Shown: positions 1 through 7,583, numbered from the stretch's first letter. The stretch: DNA of 24,266 nucleotides from Leptolyngbyaceae cyanobacterium CSSed165cm_216 (GCA_007135385.1 SLIY01000012.1:1-24266), one strand, 5' to 3'. Translations and numbers: made by a program. The notes: a model not told the origin generated them from the letters alone.

Positions 1-2
1 GG

Positions 3-572
3 GGGGCTAATGCCGCTGACTTAGCCGGGCTTGCCCCCTACTTGCAGCTCACGAATACGGCCATGGTGTTTCCCGATGCCCCCCTGCCCCATCCCCAAGT
101 GCCTGGGGGACGTATGTGGTACGGCTTCCCGGCAACCTATGATTTTCGTCACCCCCCGGATTTTGAGGCCCAGGCCGACCTCCAAACCAGTCGGCAACAA
201 CTCACGGCCTGGCTTGCAGACCTGGCTGACACCAGCCAGATTCCCCTAGAACGCACAATTCTAGCTGGATTTTCCCAAGGGGGAGCCATGGCTTTGGATG
301 TGGGTGGTCAGCTTCCCCTGGCGGGGCAAATCTGTTTGAGTGGCTATTTGCATGGTGCGGCCTGTCCGCCCATCAGTCCCCGTCCATTGCTGATGATCCA
401 CGGCTCGTTTGATCCGGTCGTACCGATTGAACAGGCCCATCGGGCTAGAACCGCCCTAGATCAGCAGGGGCAGCCCGCTACCTTCCAGGAACTTCCTATG
501 GGGCATGAAGTTACGCCCCAGGCTCTCCAGATCATGGCGGGATTTTGCGAAGATTTGCGGCAGACGCTCTAG
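3..572 (+). CDS. Alpha/beta hydrolase (phospholipase/carboxylesterase family), 5'-truncated
   Basis: Partial gene cut by the left edge. The frame is open from base 3 and begins GANAADLAGLAPYL, which matches the oxyanion-loop region just after the HGxG motif in carboxylesterase-2/phospholipase family proteins, so roughly 20-25 N-terminal residues are missing. An apparent start at 42 is only an in-frame TTG inside the conserved region. The full triad is visible: nucleophile Ser in GFSQGGAM, Asp in GSFDPVVP and His in MGHEV. The family are small cytosolic serine esterases acting on carboxyl or thioester bonds; the substrate here cannot be told. The gene ends 93 bases before the next gene on the same strand. 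The family call is secure, the precise function is not. Confidence 0.88.
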   Translation, partial: GANAADLAGLAPYLQLTNTAMVFPDAPLPHPQVPGGRMWYGFPATYDFRHPPDFEAQADLQTSRQQLTAWLADLADTSQIPLERTILAGFSQGGAMALDVGGQLPLAGQICLSGYLHGAACPPISPRPLLMIHGSFDPVVPIEQAHRARTALDQQGQPATFQELPMGHEVTPQALQIMAGFCEDLRQTL

Positions 573-665
573 CAGACTGGACCCGACCCTTTAGGATAGA
601 GAAGTGAACTGCATGGGCTATGGCTGTTATAGCTCGGTGCAGATATCGCTATGGGGGAAAAGACT

Positions 666-878
666 ATGCTAAGCCTACATGTGTCGCAGCAGACAGTTTC
701 TGAAATGACGCCCGACACCGTAGACGAACTGGCCCGTCGGTTAGAGGCCGATGCCTACGATAGTGCTTTCGAAGGTCTACAGGACTGGCATCTGCTTAGA
801 GCGTTGGCATTTCAGCGTCCAGAACTGGTCGAGTCATACATCTATCTGCTAGATCTAGAACCCTATGATGAGTCTTAA
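666..878 (+). CDS. DUF2555 family protein (small cyanobacterial protein)
   Basis: A 70-aa acidic protein. The core AFEGLQDWHLLRALAFQRPE followed by an acidic LDLEPYDES end matches my memory of DUF2555, a short family of unknown function found in cyanobacteria. No membrane segment or signal peptide is visible, so it is probably cytosolic. An upstream in-frame ATG at 651 exists, but ATG 666 is preferred because GGGGGAA lies just before it and nothing like a ribosome site precedes 651. It ends 12 bases before the GTG of coaBC, so the two are probably co-transcribed; whether the protein has any link to coenzyme A synthesis is unknown. Confidence 0.85.
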   Translation: MLSLHVSQQTVSEMTPDTVDELARRLEADAYDSAFEGLQDWHLLRALAFQRPELVESYIYLLDLEPYDES

Positions 879-890
879 GTAGGGCCTAGG

Positions 891-2099
891 GTGACGTCGC
901 ACGCCCCAAGGCGGGTGCTACTGGGTATATGCGGTGGCATTGCCGCCTACAAAGTAGGTTATGTCATCTCTACCCTGGCCAAGGCTGGGGTAGAGGTGCG
1001 TTGCCTTTTGACTCAGCAGGGTCAAGCCTTCATGCCAGCTTTGACAGTAGCTACCCTCTCTCGCCACCAGGCCTATACCGATGACTGTTTTTGGCAGTCC
1101 GATCAAGGTCGTCCTTTACATATTGCATTGGGAGAATGGGCGGAACTGCTGGTGATTGCCCCCCTTAGTGCGAATACGTTAGGAAAGCTAGCCTATGGCC
1201 TGGCGGATAACTTGTTAACGAATACCGTATTAGCCTCCACCTGTCCGGTGCTGCTGGCCCCAGCTATGAATACTGACATGTGGCAGCAGCGGGTGGTGCA
1301 GCGTAATTGGCAGCTAGTGATGCAAGATCCTCGCTATCACGGGGTGGAGCCCGGTAGTGGGGTGCTAGCCTGCGATCGCGTGGGCACAGGACGGATGGCT
1401 GAACCCGACGATATGCTGATGGCCATAGAGTCTCGATTGCACACGGGCGGGCAACGGGATCTGGTAGGCCAGCACGTCTTAATCAGTGCGGGCAGTACTC
1501 GGGAATATCTGGACCCAGTCCGGTTTATTGGCAACCCCGCCACTGGCAAAATGGGGGTGGCCTTGGCCCTGGCAGCCCTCCACCGGGGGGCCAGGGTCAC
1601 CCTGGTACATGGGCCAATAGCCGACACCCTACAAGCACACTTGGGCTCGGTGCAAACGATCGGGGTGACCTCAGCCGTCGAGATGCACCAGGCCATGATT
1701 CACCATCTGCCACAAGCGGACTGGGTGGTGATGGCCGCCGCTGTGGCTGATGTGAAACCAGCCACCCAGGCGGATAGCAAACTGGCCAAGGCTGAGTTGC
1801 CCGCCCTGCTGCCCCTAGTGCCCGTACCAGATATCTTGACTGACCTAGCTCAGCGGCGTCAGCCCCACCAAAAACTGATTGGCTTTGCGGCCCAAACCGG
1901 GGATATCGTGTCCCCTGCCCTGGACAAACTGCAGCGCAAAGGGCTGGATGCGATTGTGGCTAACCCGCTGGATGTGGCTGACAGTGGCTTTGGTAGCGAT
2001 CGCAATCAAGCCATCATCATCACCCGAACCGGTGATCAAATTGCCATTCCCCCCTGCTCTAAACTATCCATGGCCCACCAGATTTTTGATGCGCTTTAG
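891..2099 (+). CDS. coaBC: Bifunctional phosphopantothenoylcysteine decarboxylase / phosphopantothenate-cysteine ligase
   Basis: CoaBC (Dfp) carries out two consecutive cytosolic steps of coenzyme A synthesis: joining cysteine to 4'-phosphopantothenate (CoaB) and FMN-dependent decarboxylation (CoaC). At 402 aa it has the usual full length. The CoaC half shows GGIAAYK near residue 15, the catalytic His at about 77 (PLHIALGEW), PAMN at 124-127 and the active-site Cys at about 161 in ACDRVGTGRM. The CoaB half starts near residue 190 with ISAGSTRE, GNPATGKMG and AAAVADVKP at about 282-290. It starts at GTG 891, 12 bases after the DUF2555 gene, with an AGGG-like site in the gap. Its 3' end faces the convergent mscS gene. 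Confidence 0.96.
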   Translation: MTSHAPRRVLLGICGGIAAYKVGYVISTLAKAGVEVRCLLTQQGQAFMPALTVATLSRHQAYTDDCFWQSDQGRPLHIALGEWAELLVIAPLSANTLGKLAYGLADNLLTNTVLASTCPVLLAPAMNTDMWQQRVVQRNWQLVMQDPRYHGVEPGSGVLACDRVGTGRMAEPDDMLMAIESRLHTGGQRDLVGQHVLISAGSTREYLDPVRFIGNPATGKMGVALALAALHRGARVTLVHGPIADTLQAHLGSVQTIGVTSAVEMHQAMIHHLPQADWVVMAAAVADVKPATQADSKLAKAELPALLPLVPVPDILTDLAQRRQPHQKLIGFAAQTGDIVSPALDKLQRKGLDAIVANPLDVADSGFGSDRNQAIIITRTGDQIAIPPCSKLSMAHQIFDAL

Positions 2100-2183
2100 A
2101 CGGGGGGGGAGGTAGTAGGTGAACGGTGCAAGGTGTATGGTCTACGGTGCCAGGAAAAGCCGCAAACCGTGAACCCGATACCC
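2100..2183. repeat. G-rich gap with an imperfect 11-bp direct repeat
   Basis: The gap between convergent coaBC and mscS opens with a run of G and holds ACGGTGCAAGG (2123-2133) and ACGGTGCCAGG (2144-2154), 10 of 11 identical at a 21-base period. No clear hairpin terminator is visible. This looks like simple repeat-derived intergenic DNA. Confidence 0.4.
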
Positions 2184-3002
2184 TTAATTCTGCTGAAACA
2201 TATGTATATCCCGCTGGGGAAAGGGAATGTTGATGCCTTCGGCATCGAACCGGACTTTGATCCGCTCAGGCAAGGCTAGGGTGACAGCTAAAAAGTCAGC
2301 GGTGTTTGTCCAGGCCCACACCCGTAAGTCCACGCTGCTGTCAGCCAGGTCGATCACGCTAACCGAAGGGGCGGGATCAGCCAAAATACGAGAGTCCCTA
2401 GCAATTTCAGCCAAAATGAACTGACGGGCTTGCTCAATATCATCGTTGTAGCTAATGCCGACGATGGCTTCCACTCGGCGAGTGGGCTTGGCTGTAAAGT
2501 TGGTCACGTTGCCCTCAATCAGCTTGGAGTTGGGCACAATCACCCTGGCATTGTCGGGGGTAATAATGGAGGTAGTAAACAGTTCAATTTCTTCCACACT
2601 GCCTAGGGTATCGCCCCCTTCAATAAAGTCCCCTACCTTAAAGGGGCGAAAGATAATCATCAGCACCCCAGCGGCAAAGTTAGACAGGGACCCCTGCAGG
2701 GCTAGACCAATGGCCAGACCTGCGGCCCCTAGCACAGCAATAAACGAGGCCGTTTGAATGCCCAACTGATTCAAGGCGGCAATCAGCACAAACGCCAATA
2801 AGACGTAGTAAACCAAGCTGGCGGTAAAGTTGACCAGGGTCGGATCGACCCCCCGCTTAACCATTACTCCTTTGGTCGTACGGCCTATCAACTGGGCGAT
2901 CGAGCGACCAACGATAAAAATAACCAAAGCCGCCAGCAAGCTTAGGCCAAATTCAGTGATTATTGCTTGCAGGGTAGCCATCCATCCGCTCAGATTATCC
3001 AA
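2184..3002 (-). CDS. mscS: Small-conductance mechanosensitive ion channel (MscS family)
   Basis: A 272-aa inner-membrane channel that opens under membrane tension to release solutes during osmotic downshock. It has the compact three-helix layout of E. coli MscS: membrane segments at about residues 15-37, 60-82 and 86-110, then the pore helix containing GAAGLAIGLALQGSLSN and FRPFKVGDFIE. The cytoplasmic vestibule contains VPNSKLIEGNVTNF and ends with INIPFPQRDIH. Length and motifs fit the minimal MscS type, with no extra N-terminal helices or cyclic-nucleotide domain. The start is TTG, supported by a perfect AGGAGG six bases upstream. It is convergent with coaBC and divergent from the gene at 3353. 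Confidence 0.95.
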   Translation of the reverse strand: MDNLSGWMATLQAIITEFGLSLLAALVIFIVGRSIAQLIGRTTKGVMVKRGVDPTLVNFTASLVYYVLLAFVLIAALNQLGIQTASFIAVLGAAGLAIGLALQGSLSNFAAGVLMIIFRPFKVGDFIEGGDTLGSVEEIELFTTSIITPDNARVIVPNSKLIEGNVTNFTAKPTRRVEAIVGISYNDDIEQARQFILAEIARDSRILADPAPSVSVIDLADSSVDLRVWAWTNTADFLAVTLALPERIKVRFDAEGINIPFPQRDIHMFQQN

Positions 3003-3008
3003 AATATT

Positions 3009-3014
3009 CCTCCT
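3009..3014 (-). promoter_or_regulatory. Strong ribosome binding site that fixes the TTG start of mscS
   Basis: On the minus strand AAGGAGG lies six bases before the TTG at 3002. It is the best Shine-Dalgarno match seen in the window, and no in-frame ATG or GTG is placed as well. Confidence 0.8.
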
Positions 3015-3140
3015 TTTATGTACGTATGACAGTAACGCCCAGGGTTAAGGTAGATGTCTCAGGGTCTTAAAGTATCCCAACTCAAAAAACATCCATTGCC
3101 AGGACGCCAACTCGGCCCATTGGGCTGGTCGTGGCAAGGC

Positions 3141-3166
3141 TCCGGACCAGTATTCCGGACCAGTAT
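3141..3166. repeat. Exact tandem duplication of 13 bp
   Basis: TCCGGACCAGTAT occurs twice head to tail (3141-3153, 3154-3166) with no spacer. A related TCCGGAC follows near 3223. It may be a paired protein-binding site or a replication-slippage product. Confidence 0.7.
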
Positions 3167-3352
3167 TTAGTTGGAACACGCTTAACTGTTAGGAGCACCC
3201 AGCGGCTTGACCGGTCAGCCATCTCCGGACAATGGCAGAATCAACCTATCCCCACTTAGTTAAATAGGGAAAACTGGCTAGTTAGGCAAAACTGGCCATA
3301 ACTTATCATGGCCCTCACCAATTGACCAATGTTCTCAGGTAGATCTAGCCCT

Positions 3353-3712
3353 ATGAAGCGCACCCCATCTCAGCCCAGTGACACCCTAGAACGCCTAAAG
3401 TTGATGATTTATCTGGTGCCCATCTTTGGCGTTGTGCCCTCCCTGTACAGCTTGATCACTAAGCAGGGTAGCCCCCAAGAGCAGTCCGTCAGTCGGTTAG
3501 TCGTCACCTTGGCCTTAACTTGGCTGATCTTCTACGGTCTACTGAGTACCGGCAGTTATCTGGCCCCAGGGCTGTCCCTCAGATTGTTGATTACCAATAC
3601 CCTGATGACTACGGGCTATACCCTGACTAACCTGGTGTTAATGGTCCGCCTGCTGCAAGGCAAGAGCGTTAAGCTGCCGGGGTTGAGCCAGCTCAGTCGG
3701 CGGCTTCCATAA
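3353..3712 (+). CDS. Small membrane protein of unknown function
   Basis: A 119-aa protein I do not recognise by family name. A polar N-terminus (MKRTPSQPSDTLERLK) is followed by three hydrophobic stretches: LMIYLVPIFGVVPSLYSL, then VVTLALTWLIFYGLLSTGSYL, then ITNTLMTTGYTLTNLVLMVRLL. It ends with a basic tail (LPGLSQLSRRLP), so an inner-membrane protein with about three helices is likely. An in-frame ATG at 3329 is possible, but ATG 3353 has AGGTAG nine bases upstream, so it is preferred. It lies 200 bases before an LCP cell-wall ligase on the same strand, so an envelope role is conceivable but only inferred. Confidence 0.75.
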   Translation: MKRTPSQPSDTLERLKLMIYLVPIFGVVPSLYSLITKQGSPQEQSVSRLVVTLALTWLIFYGLLSTGSYLAPGLSLRLLITNTLMTTGYTLTNLVLMVRLLQGKSVKLPGLSQLSRRLP

Positions 3713-3912
3713 GCTCAGATCAGGACACTGACTGGCCCAGCGGGGCAAATTCTTAAAAAAATCGCGTCATTTCAGCCAACCTGCTACATAATGACTGAGC
3801 AGACGCTTTAAGGGCTGGTACTATGCTGCTGATCAATTCCCTTGTCTGCTTGCAAGATATAACTAGGCAAAGCCCCTTGGGCATGTGCAGTTAGTGGCGT
3901 GTGAGGTAGTCG

Positions 3913-5316
3913 GTGTCCAATCGCAGGTCTCAAGATCTTAAATCCCCAACCATGTCTAATCGCCCTGGAAAGTCAAAGCGATCGCCCTGGCGGATTCACC
4001 GTTTGCTGGGGTTAGGTATTGCCCTGGCTGGGGTAGCCAGTGTATCAGCCACGGCTGGGGCATTATTAGCTGTATCCCTCACCTCGACTCCCCTGATGCA
4101 GGGGTCCCTTACCCCCGAAGAAGCCAGCGTCTTTAGCCAAGATGTGCCCATTGCCACCGACAGCACCCTGCGATTACCTCGCCTCACCCGTCCAGTGAAT
4201 ATTCTGGTTCTAGGAACCAAGGTACTCACCTCAGATCTCAACGACGTTCCCCCCGAGCTGCGCAACCTGGGTTACCACGCCCTGGTCAATTCCTTCGATG
4301 GCCGCTCCGATTCGATGCTGCTGCTGCGCTTTAACCCGCAGACCGAGCAGTTGGTGGTGCTGTCGTTGCCCCGAGATACCCGCACCTATGTGCGCGGCCA
4401 ACTCACTAAGCTGAACGAAGCTAACTACTATGGTGGTCCCGCCCTAGCGGCGGAGTCGGTCAGTGATTTGCTGGGGGGAGTGGCGATTGATCGCTATATG
4501 CGAATTAATGTGCAGGGGGTAGAAAAGCTGATCGATGCCTTGGGGGGGGTAACGGTCAACGTTCCCCAAGACATGCGCTACCAAGATGATAGTCAGCACC
4601 TCTATATCAACCTCAAGGCTGGGGAACAAACCCTGGATGGCGATAAAGCCATGCAATTTCTGCGGTTTCGCTACGATCGCCAGGGGGATATTGGGCGGGT
4701 GCAGCGACAACAAATGTTTATGCGAGCCCTGACCGAACAAGCCCTCAACCCGGCCACTATCACCCGGCTACCTAAAATTCTTTCGGTGATTCAATCCAAC
4801 GTGGACACCAACCTTTCGGTAGAAGAATTGCTGGCACTCGTAGGCTATGGGGCTCAAATCAACCGCTCTAACGTGCAAATGCTGATGCTGCCGGGTACCT
4901 TTAGTCGCCCCCAAGACTTTACTCTCAGCTATTGGCTGCCTAACCACCGGGAAATTGATGCCCTGGTCAGTCAGTACTTTGGTGTGGGTAGCAACCGTTC
5001 GGTGGCTAGTGCCCCATCGCCTCACCTCACCCGGGTGGCCATTCAAGATAGCACGGGCAATCAATCCGCTGTGCAAGCCGTAACCCGGGCCCTGCAAGAT
5101 AGTGGCTATGCCAATATCTACGTGGACCAGACCCTGAACAACCCCCTGCCGATCAGCCGTATCGTGGCGCAACAGGGTGATATGGCCAGTGCTGAAATGG
5201 TGCATCGATTCCTGGGCATTGGCGAAGTGCGGGTAGAAAGCACTGGGGCGCTAAATTCTGACATTACGATTCAGCTGGGGCAAGATTGGGTCGATACCTT
5301 TGGCGAAGCGCTGTAA
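3913..5316 (+). CDS. LytR-CpsA-Psr (LCP) family protein with C-terminal LytR_C domain
   Basis: LCP proteins transfer lipid-linked glycopolymers onto peptidoglycan or other acceptors on the outer face of the inner membrane. The 467-aa protein has a basic cytoplasmic N-terminus, one membrane helix at about residues 30-55, and an LCP domain from about 93: VNILVLGT, GRSDSMLLLRFNP, SLPRDTRTYV, KLNEANYYGG and RFRYDRQGDIGRVQRQQ. These carry the conserved Arg/Asp residues that bind the polyprenyl pyrophosphate and metal. A LytR_C-type domain (RVAIQDSTGNQSAVQAV onward) follows from about residue 375. GTG 3913 is chosen because GAGGT lies just upstream; ATG 3952 is the alternative. A decayed copy of its 3' end follows. 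The polymer transferred is unknown. Confidence 0.93.
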   Translation: MSNRRSQDLKSPTMSNRPGKSKRSPWRIHRLLGLGIALAGVASVSATAGALLAVSLTSTPLMQGSLTPEEASVFSQDVPIATDSTLRLPRLTRPVNILVLGTKVLTSDLNDVPPELRNLGYHALVNSFDGRSDSMLLLRFNPQTEQLVVLSLPRDTRTYVRGQLTKLNEANYYGGPALAAESVSDLLGGVAIDRYMRINVQGVEKLIDALGGVTVNVPQDMRYQDDSQHLYINLKAGEQTLDGDKAMQFLRFRYDRQGDIGRVQRQQMFMRALTEQALNPATITRLPKILSVIQSNVDTNLSVEELLALVGYGAQINRSNVQMLMLPGTFSRPQDFTLSYWLPNHREIDALVSQYFGVGSNRSVASAPSPHLTRVAIQDSTGNQSAVQAVTRALQDSGYANIYVDQTLNNPLPISRIVAQQGDMASAEMVHRFLGIGEVRVESTGALNSDITIQLGQDWVDTFGEAL

Positions 5317-5325
5317 CCTAGCTAC

Positions 5326-5369
5326 CCACCTATGGCGATATCGACCTATGGCGATATCGCCATAGGTGG
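5326..5369. repeat. Perfect 24-bp palindrome with a third, direct half-copy
   Basis: Positions 5344-5367 form a perfect 24-bp palindrome centred on GCGAT/ATCGC. A 16-bp copy of its left side (ACCTATGGCGATATCG) lies directly before it at 5328-5343. Alternatively, 5326-5343 pairs with 5352-5369 as an 18-bp perfect stem with an eight-base loop. It starts 10 bases after the LCP stop codon and ends where homology with the LCP gene resumes. There is no T-run, so it is not a standard intrinsic terminator, though a cruciform or RNA hairpin is possible. Confidence 0.85.
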
Positions 5370-5710
5370 TCAATCAGTACTTTGGCCTTGGCACCCAGCA
5401 AGCCGCTACCAGCAGCAACCCGAGCCGTTACGGGCAGCTTTCAAGATAGCACCAAAGACACCCTGCCATTCAGTCCCTGACCCAGGCCCTAAGGGAGAGC
5501 GGTGATGCTCCTTTATGTCGGCGAAGCCTTCCTGGCCCCCTACCTATTAGCCGCATCGTCGCCCAGCAGGGGGATGTCGCTACGGCCTAAATGATGCACC
5601 GTTTTTTGGGCACAGGAGAAGTGCGGATAGAAAGGACTGGGGTCCTTAACTCCGAAATCACGACTCAGATTGGGCAAGACTGGGTTAACGGCCACAGGAA
5701 GGCACTGTAG
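5368..5710 (+). pseudogene. Decayed duplicate of the 3' end of an LCP gene (LytR_C domain)
   Basis: This stretch aligns along its length with 4965-5316 of the preceding LCP gene. GGTCAATCAGTACTTTGG matches GGTCAGTCAGTACTTTGG, and the translations PLPISRIVAQQGD and GTGEVRIERTGVLNSEIT match PLPISRIVAQQGD and GIGEVRVESTGALNSDIT; both end GQDWV...AL-stop. It is broken: the reading frame shifts before and after a TTTCAAGATAGCACC block (about 5440-5470), and a GAA codon of the intact gene is replaced by TAA at 5588-5590. No start or LCP catalytic domain remains. It is probably what is left of a tandem paralogue after most of that gene was deleted. Confidence 0.87.
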
Positions 5711-5842
5711 TTGCCTCAGGGGAAATTTTCCCCGTTTCCCACTGTTTTTACCTGGGAAAATAAAATTAATAATTTCATACTTTGGTTCCCCAGACTAGCG
5801 AATTCTATTAGGATAAATCTAAAGAAATTATTAAGTGCTGCT

Positions 5843-6052
5843 ATGAATCCTCAGCTCTTGCGCCATCTATGGTCTCTAGTAGATCGGACTCAAAGGAGTC
5901 AGCTCTTGGCCTTGGATGACAATAGCCTTGTGCACTGGCTTATAGAACAGTTTGCTGGGCAGCGACCGATTAATCCCGCTGAAACCGATCAGCTAAGCCG
6001 TTATATTCGCGCCAAAATTCCCCTGATTCGTGACTTGACCCAAGATCGGTAA
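5843..6052 (+). CDS. Small conserved-looking protein of unknown function (69 aa)
   Basis: The 69-aa product begins MNPQLLRHLWSLVDRTQRSQ and ends IPLIRDLTQDR. It looks helical, soluble and mixed-charge, with no signal peptide or membrane span. It resembles short hypothetical proteins I have seen in many cyanobacterial genomes, but I cannot name the family. The frame is open back to 5711, but the upstream part is AT-rich with non-protein-like content, so ATG 5843 is taken as the start; no strong ribosome site is visible. TAGGAT near 5809 might be a -10 element. It sits between the LCP remnant and the amino-acid transporter. Confidence 0.62.
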   Translation: MNPQLLRHLWSLVDRTQRSQLLALDDNSLVHWLIEQFAGQRPINPAETDQLSRYIRAKIPLIRDLTQDR

Positions 6053-6171
6053 GTCATTCGGTGATAGTGGCGCGAGCTACTCAGGGGTATCGATTTCGCC
6101 TCGATCATCCTCCTTTAGAGAGATATTGTCGCCTTGAATACAAAGTTAAATGGCAATTCATTGGAATGTTA

Positions 6172-6195
6172 AGCAGACTAAACATTTGGTCTGCT
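6172..6195. promoter_or_regulatory. Inverted repeat in the leader of the transporter operon
   Basis: AGCAGAC (6172-6178) pairs with GTCTGCT (6189-6195) across a 10-base loop, 40 bases before the natF start. It could be an operator or a 5'-UTR hairpin. I found no NtcA-type GTA-N8-TAC site beside it. Confidence 0.45.
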
Positions 6196-6235
6196 CGAAT
6201 TTTCCCAATGATGTTTTGTGAGTGAGGTGTGATTT

Positions 6236-7291
6236 ATGCGCAAGTCGGGTTTGCTGGCTGCTGGGTTAGGGCTGACCATGGTCGCCTGTGGCGGGGATAT
6301 CGATACAGCGACCAATGGAGGAGAGGCTGGTTCCTCAGGTGGTAGCCGCATGAATGTGGTGGAGCAACGAGGCCAGTTAATCTGCGGAGTAGATGGGGGT
6401 ATTCCTGGTTTTAGTTTTCTAGATGACACGGGAAGCTATTCAGGGCTAGACGTGGATGTCTGTCGGGCTGTGGCAGCGGCTGTTTTTGGTGACGCCGATG
6501 CCGTTGAATACCGCCGCCTAGATTCGACTGAGCGGTTTACAGCCCTGGCCGGTGGCGAGGTGGATATGCTGTCTCGTAATACCACCTGGACCATTAGCCG
6601 CGACACCAGCGTAGGACTAGAGTTTGCTCCGACGACATTCTACGACGGCCAAGGCATGATGGTACGTACCGACAGCGGTATTACCACGTTGGAAGACTTT
6701 GAAGGTAAAGCGGTATGTGTGGAAACGGGTACCACCACCGAACTCAACCTTACGGACCAGATGCGCCAACTCAATGTGGACTTTGAGCCCGTGGTCTTCC
6801 AGGATGCGGATGCCGCTTATGCGGCTTACGATGAGGGCCGTTGTGAGGGGATGACGTCTGATAAGTCACAATTAATTGCCCGTCAAAGTACCCTGCCAGA
6901 CCCTAACGCCCACATGCTGTTGGAGGTCACCATGTCTAAGGAACCGCTAGGACCGGCAACCCTCAACAATGACTCCACTTGGTTTGATGTCGTTAAGTGG
7001 GTCACCTTTGGGCTCATGCAAGCGGAAGAGTTTGGTATTACGTCTGAGAATATTGACTCCTTTAAGGGTAGCGAAGACCCAAATATTGCCCGCTTTTTGG
7101 GAGAAGAAGGTACCTTAGGTTCTGACATGGGGCTACCTAACGACTTCATGTATCAAGTGATTAGCCAGGTCGGTAACTACGCCGAAATTTTTGATCGCAA
7201 CTTGGGCAGTGGTTCCCAATTCAATTTAGAGCGGGGCCAAAATGCACTTTGGACCGATGGTGGGTTGCTATACTCGCCTCCCTTCCGCTGA
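6236..7291 (+). CDS. natF: Amino-acid ABC transporter substrate-binding lipoprotein (AapJ/BztA/NatF type)
   Basis: A 351-aa periplasmic solute-binding protein of the general/polar L-amino-acid family (SBP_bac_3). The N-terminus is a lipoprotein signal with Cys18 in TMVAC, so it is probably tethered to the outer face of the inner membrane. The family core is clear: RGQLICGVDGGIPGFSF, YSGLDVDVCRAVAAAVFGD, VDMLSRNTTWTISRD, FYDGQGMMV, and a C-terminal DRNLGSGSQFNLERGQNALW with a GGLLYSPPFR end. Two Cys in the mature domain (VDVCRA and GRCEGMTSD) may form a disulfide. ATG 6236 has GAGGTG six bases upstream. It heads the transporter cluster, but an intrinsic terminator follows it, which probably allows more binding protein than permease. 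The substrate (acidic, neutral or mixed amino acids) is inferred from family only. Confidence 0.92.
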   Translation: MRKSGLLAAGLGLTMVACGGDIDTATNGGEAGSSGGSRMNVVEQRGQLICGVDGGIPGFSFLDDTGSYSGLDVDVCRAVAAAVFGDADAVEYRRLDSTERFTALAGGEVDMLSRNTTWTISRDTSVGLEFAPTTFYDGQGMMVRTDSGITTLEDFEGKAVCVETGTTTELNLTDQMRQLNVDFEPVVFQDADAAYAAYDEGRCEGMTSDKSQLIARQSTLPDPNAHMLLEVTMSKEPLGPATLNNDSTWFDVVKWVTFGLMQAEEFGITSENIDSFKGSEDPNIARFLGEEGTLGSDMGLPNDFMYQVISQVGNYAEIFDRNLGSGSQFNLERGQNALWTDGGLLYSPPFR

Positions 7292-7370
7292 TGGATTGTT
7301 CCCGGACTTAAGTGCTTGCAAGACTACCTTGGCTCGCAAGCCACAAGCTGGGCGATGATCTAAATCATCC

Positions 7371-7396
7371 AAGGCACGGTACTGCCGTGCCTTTTT
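7371..7396 (+). terminator. Intrinsic (partial) terminator between natF and the permease genes
   Basis: AAGGCACGG (7371-7379) and CCGTGCCTT (7385-7393) form a nine-pair stem with a TACTG loop and run into a T tract (7392-7396). It lies 80 bases after natF and 188 bases before natG, so it probably reduces read-through into the permease genes. Confidence 0.88.
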
Positions 7397-7426
7397 CATG
7401 AAACCTTGTAACAAATTGAACTTTTC

Positions 7427-7459
7427 TTGACATCTCTCTTAGATTATTTTGCTTAGAGT
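7427..7459 (+). promoter_or_regulatory. Possible secondary promoter upstream of natG
   Basis: A perfect TTGACA (7427-7432) lies in an AT-rich stretch after the terminator. The -10 is poor: TGCTTA at 17 bases, or TAGAGT at a long spacing. It is a candidate only, and would let the permease genes be transcribed independently of natF. Confidence 0.3.
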
Positions 7460-7583
7460 ATTCCATTTATGCCTTATCCAGATGATTGGCGAGACTCCCT
7501 TCTGGGGCTGGTGCCTATGCTAAGGATATTGTTGAGATGGAATTCCGTTAAAGCTCCATCGCATTTTCGGTATAGGTATTTTC

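Larger units (their letters stand above)
3003..3328. other. Divergent intergenic region with several short repeats
   Basis: No gene is seen here. The region should hold both divergent promoters (mscS leftward, the 119-aa gene rightward), but I found no convincing -35/-10 pair. It holds an exact tandem repeat (3141-3166), a palindrome TGACCGGTCA (3208-3217), a palindromic GCCCATTGGGC near 3116-3126, and two copies of AAAACTGGC (3270-3278 and 3288-3296, 18 bases apart). Confidence 0.5.

Noticed and set aside
4768..5205. 145-aa minus-strand frame inside the LCP gene
   Set aside because: Shadow of the LytR_C region; no start signals or recognisable fold.
6053..6235. NtcA-type nitrogen control site ahead of the transporter
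   Set aside because: I found no GTA-N8-TAC with a -10 at the right distance.
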